Origin: an uncultured Oscillospiraceae bacterium | Lineage (GTDB): Bacteria > Bacillota > Clostridia > Oscillospirales > Oscillospiraceae | Length of the DNA: 64,000 nt | Assembly (NCBI GenBank): GCA_944385095.1 | Contig: CALWVS010000009.1 | Location: 1 to 64,000 of the forward strand | Reading direction: 5' to 3' | Part shown: in pieces, positions 61,491-64,000 of the stretch | Numbering within the stretch: the first letter of the stretch is position 1 | How the letters are laid out: every line of letters starts with the position of its first letter | Program-made: the position numbers and the translations under genes | Notes under the pieces: model-generated | Told to the model about the DNA's origin: nothing | What the model saw: only the letters and a program-made list of their open reading frames with translations | Database searches by the model: none

Positions 61491-62521
61491 ACTACGAGAA
61501 AACTTTGAAAACCCTGTGTGAACTGGCAGCGCCCAGCGGCTATGAACAACAGGCTGCACAGGTGGCACTGGAGTTACTCAAACCGCTGGTGGATGAGGCA
61601 TTCATAGACAGAATGGGCAATGTGGTAGGGGTGCGCCGCTGTGGAAAGCCAGAGGCAAAAAAGCTGCTGCTGGATGCCCATTTGGATGAAATTGGATTTC
61701 TGGTCACAGGGCATGAGGAGGGATTTCTCCGCTTTACCACAGTGGGTGGAGTTGACCCCCGTATGCTGCCTGACAGGGAACTGCTTCTCATGACCCAGCC
61801 CCCTGTGGTTGGGGTTGTGACCTGTCTGCCGCCCCATGTGCAGAACAGTGAGGAATTTGACAGTGCCATTCCTGTGAAGGAGTTATATATTGATGTGGGA
61901 CTGTCTCAGGAGGAGGCACAGAACAGAATTCCTATTGGAACCCCTGCCGTGTATCACACCTCCTGTCAGGCTCTGGGGGAACAGTTACTGTGTGGAAAGG
62001 CAATGGACGACCGGGCTTCCTTTGCAGTTCTGCTGGATGTAGCGGAGCGGCTGCAAGGGAAAGAACTGGATGTGGATGTGTATTTTCTGGGCAGTACCCA
62101 GGAGGAGACCCACAGCACAGGGGCAATGACTGCCACCTATGGAATCATTCCAGATGCCTGTATTGCCATTGATGTGACCCACGGGGACTCCCCCGACGCC
62201 TCCAAAGACAAGACCTTTCCACTGGGCAAGGGGACCGTCATTGGCATGGGTCCCAACTGTGCAAAGTGGCTGGTGAACCGCCTGAAAGCCACAGCGGAGC
62301 AGGAGCAAATTCCCTATCAGCTGGAAGTTATGGCTGGTTCTTCTGGAACCAACGGCTGGGTGATGCAGGTGGTACGGGAAGGGGTTGCCACAGGGGTGCT
62401 GTCCATCCCCCTGCGGTATATGCACACTCCAGTGGAAACCGTTCACAGAGGAGATTTGGAGGAGACTGCAAAACTGCTCACCGCCTTTGTGCTTGGTGTG
62501 GGAAAGGAGCCGCTATGTTAG
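61487..62521 (+). CDS. M42-family metallopeptidase (first of three)
   Basis: A 344-residue cytosolic aminopeptidase or endoglucanase-M-like zinc/cobalt enzyme. Ligands and active-site residues are recognisable: DAHLDEIGF (about 64-72), GKAMDDRA (about 170), the Glu pair in STQEETHSTG (about 204), IDVTHGDSP (about 225) and the final His in RYMHTPVE. GTG start with AGGAGGG 8 bp upstream. It overlaps the next homologous gene by 7 bp. Confidence 0.9.
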   Translation: MNYEKTLKTLCELAAPSGYEQQAAQVALELLKPLVDEAFIDRMGNVVGVRRCGKPEAKKLLLDAHLDEIGFLVTGHEEGFLRFTTVGGVDPRMLPDRELLLMTQPPVVGVVTCLPPHVQNSEEFDSAIPVKELYIDVGLSQEEAQNRIPIGTPAVYHTSCQALGEQLLCGKAMDDRASFAVLLDVAERLQGKELDVDVYFLGSTQEETHSTGAMTATYGIIPDACIAIDVTHGDSPDASKDKTFPLGKGTVIGMGPNCAKWLVNRLKATAEQEQIPYQLEVMAGSSGTNGWVMQVVREGVATGVLSIPLRYMHTPVETVHRGDLEETAKLLTAFVLGVGKEPLC

Positions 62522-63564
62522 AACTGTTAAAAACCCTGTGTACCCTCAATGGGGTGTCAGGGGATGAGGACTGTGTGCGGAATTATATTGCACAGGTGGC
62601 AAAGCCCCACGCAACCACCATGAAAACCGATGCACTGGGAAACCTGATTGTATTCAAAAAAGGAAAACTTGCAAGCGGAAATCACCTGATGCTCTGTGCC
62701 CACATGGATGAGGTGGGACTGATTGTCACAGGAGCAGACAAGGACGGCTTTTTGAAATTTGACTTTGTGGGCGGTGTAGACCGTCGGGTCACACTGGGAA
62801 AACCGGTGGTACTGGGGGAACAGAAGGTGGCTGGCATCATTGGCATGAAAGCCATCCACATGTTATCAAAAGATGATATGAAAAAAGTCCCCAAAACAGA
62901 AAATCTGTATCTGGACATTGGAGCCACCAGCAAAGAGGAAGCTCTGGAAAAAGTGCCGCTGGGCAGCTATGGCACATTTGTAGGAGAGGCGGCAGAGTTT
63001 GGAAATGGGCTGTTCCGCTCCAAAGCCATTGATGACCGGCTGGGCTGTGCGATTATGCTGACTCTGTTGCAGGAGGAACTGCCTCTGGATGTGACATTTG
63101 CCTTTACGGCTCAGGAGGAAGTGGGCACCAGAGGGGCATTTGGAGCGGCGTTTTCTGTGACCCCTGACGTGGCACTGGTACTGGAGACCACCACAGCAGC
63201 GGATTTGCCCTCGGTGGATGACCACAGAAGGGTGTGCAGTCCCGGGAAAGGTCCAGTGATTTCCTATATGGACGGCAGTACCATCTATGACCGGGGACTG
63301 TTTGAACAACTGCGGAATCTGGCAGAGAAACACCAGATTCCATGGCAGACCAAGGAATACATTGCAGGGGGCAACGATGCCAGAACCATCCAGCGCACCA
63401 AAGCTGGGGTGCGTGTAGCTGCCCTGTCTGCTGCGGTTCGCTATCTCCACGCTCCCACCAGTGTGGGCAATGTGGCAGATTTTCAGCATATGTTACAGCT
63501 CACACGGCTGTTTCTTGAACAGACAGCCAGAGAGCTGGAAAAGGGAGAGGAGAACGCCCAATGA
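62515..63564 (+). CDS. M42-family metallopeptidase (second of three)
   Basis: A 349-residue paralogue of its neighbours. It has CAHMDEVGL (about 62-70), KAIDDRLG (about 164), TAQEEVGTRG (about 197-206) and the C-terminal His in RYLHAPTS (about 310-317). ATG 62515 lies within the end of the first M42 gene. A frame reaching back to 62266 overlaps that gene and is not used. M42 enzymes form tetrahedral dodecamers that trim peptides. Tandem copies often differ in side-chain preference. Confidence 0.92.
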   Translation: MLELLKTLCTLNGVSGDEDCVRNYIAQVAKPHATTMKTDALGNLIVFKKGKLASGNHLMLCAHMDEVGLIVTGADKDGFLKFDFVGGVDRRVTLGKPVVLGEQKVAGIIGMKAIHMLSKDDMKKVPKTENLYLDIGATSKEEALEKVPLGSYGTFVGEAAEFGNGLFRSKAIDDRLGCAIMLTLLQEELPLDVTFAFTAQEEVGTRGAFGAAFSVTPDVALVLETTTAADLPSVDDHRRVCSPGKGPVISYMDGSTIYDRGLFEQLRNLAEKHQIPWQTKEYIAGGNDARTIQRTKAGVRVAALSAAVRYLHAPTSVGNVADFQHMLQLTRLFLEQTARELEKGEENAQ

Positions 63565-64000
63565 TACAACTGGAGCAACTGGAACAACTGACCCATGCCC
63601 ACGGACCATCTGGGGATGAGGGTGCCATCTGTGAGGTGATTCGCCGTCTGGCTCTGCCCTATGCCGATGAAGTGACCGTGGATGTGATGGGCAATTTGAT
63701 GGTACACAAACAGGGCACAGGGGCAAAGGTGATGCTCAGTGCCCATATGGACAGCATTGGTTTCATTGTCACCCACATTGAGAAAGAGGGATTTCTGAGA
63801 GTGGGACGGCTGGGCGGTGTGGCTCCGTCGGAAGCCCTGTACACCCCCGTTAAATTCAAAAATGGAACCTGTGGTGTGGTGGCAAAAGAGGAAAAGGCAA
63901 AGTTGTCCGGTTTAAAACTGGATGAGTGCTATCTGGACATTGGTGCAGACAGCGAAGCAGAAGCCAAAAAACAGGTGCTGGTGGGAGATACTGCGGTATA
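63561..64000 (+). CDS. M42-family metallopeptidase (third, truncated by window end)
   Basis: The first 146 codons of another M42 enzyme, open to the edge. It starts with ATG overlapping the preceding stop (ATGA) and shows HGPSGDEG (about 14-21) and the metal-ligand segment SAHMDSIGF (about 60-68). The rest lies outside the window. Confidence 0.9.
   Translation, partial: MIQLEQLEQLTHAHGPSGDEGAICEVIRRLALPYADEVTVDVMGNLMVHKQGTGAKVMLSAHMDSIGFIVTHIEKEGFLRVGRLGGVAPSEALYTPVKFKNGTCGVVAKEEKAKLSGLKLDECYLDIGADSEAEAKKQVLVGDTAV

Noticed and set aside
62266-62514. Longer N-terminus for the second M42 peptidase
   Set aside because: It lies wholly inside the first M42 gene in another frame and reads as low-quality Trp/Gly/Arg-rich sequence.

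Overview
The window reads as a chromosomal segment of a spore-forming, low-to-mid GC Firmicute of class Clostridia, most likely Oscillospirales-like. This is an inference from gene content: sporulation genes (spoVM, a SipL-type DUF3794/LysM protein, spoIVA, a spoIVFA/spoIVFB-like pair), remA, cdaA/cdaR, a PASTA kinase, no outer-membrane genes, strong Shine-Dalgarno sites, frequent TTG/GTG starts and TTGACA/TATAAT promoters. Most of it is dense, co-directional core chromosome, with a few accessory patches.

Layout. 1-1251: possible right end of an IS200/IS605 element, then two small unknown genes. 1435-5403: zinc-ribbon membrane protein, convergent cysK, then a patatin phospholipase-DUF3842-aldo/keto reductase operon. 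5448-9373: carD with a long 5' leader, ispD-ispF, a small membrane protein, and a DUF3343/cysteine-desulfurase-like pair. 9502-14149: cdaA-cdaR (c-di-AMP synthesis), rseC-like, DUF5685, a DnaJ protein and a membrane protein. 14191-26233: a long housekeeping operon yicC-remA-gmk-rpoZ-priA-def-fmt-rsmB-rlmN-prpC-prkC-rsgA, with many 1-4 bp overlaps.

26378-29998: an XRE regulator diverges from a spore-coat basal-layer cluster: a 27-codon spoVM that ordinary length cut-offs miss, sipL and spoIVA, with sigma-E-like promoters. 30088-37081: DUF1266 protein, a structured leader, cobalamin genes cbiA-cobC-cobQ and a 21-repeat Sel1 protein. 37099-41382: a Crp/Fnr-type regulator divergent from leuC, with a palindrome placed as a class II activator site. 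leuC and leuD are separated by a 0.63-kb array of seven degenerate ~90-99 bp repeats, and leuB follows. 41436-45764: aminotransferase, purB and an AI-2E-family permease.

45794-51421: accessory region with a complete HaeIII-like restriction-modification pair, a leucine-rich-repeat protein, a BRCT protein, a hairpin, a small zinc protein and tRNA-Pro(CGG). 51494-55638: spoIVFA/FB-like pair and the two-gene TIGR03960/TIGR03936 radical-SAM module. 55642-59894: yebC, an alpha-1,2-fucosyltransferase, an internally deleted rnpB pseudogene joined to a yebC 3' fragment, an ABC exporter and the intact RNase P RNA gene. This arrangement records an old tandem duplication of the yebC-rnpB interval. 59934-64000: murD and three tandem M42 aminopeptidases, the last cut by the window edge.

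Most notable items: the overlooked spoVM, the leuC-leuD repeat array, the leuC operator geometry, the rnpB/yebC duplication scar, the unidentified RNA-like leader before cbiA, and the HaeIII-type cassette. I found no clearly new multi-gene defence or biosynthetic system. The least explained coding material is the LRR/BRCT pair and the two genes at the left edge.
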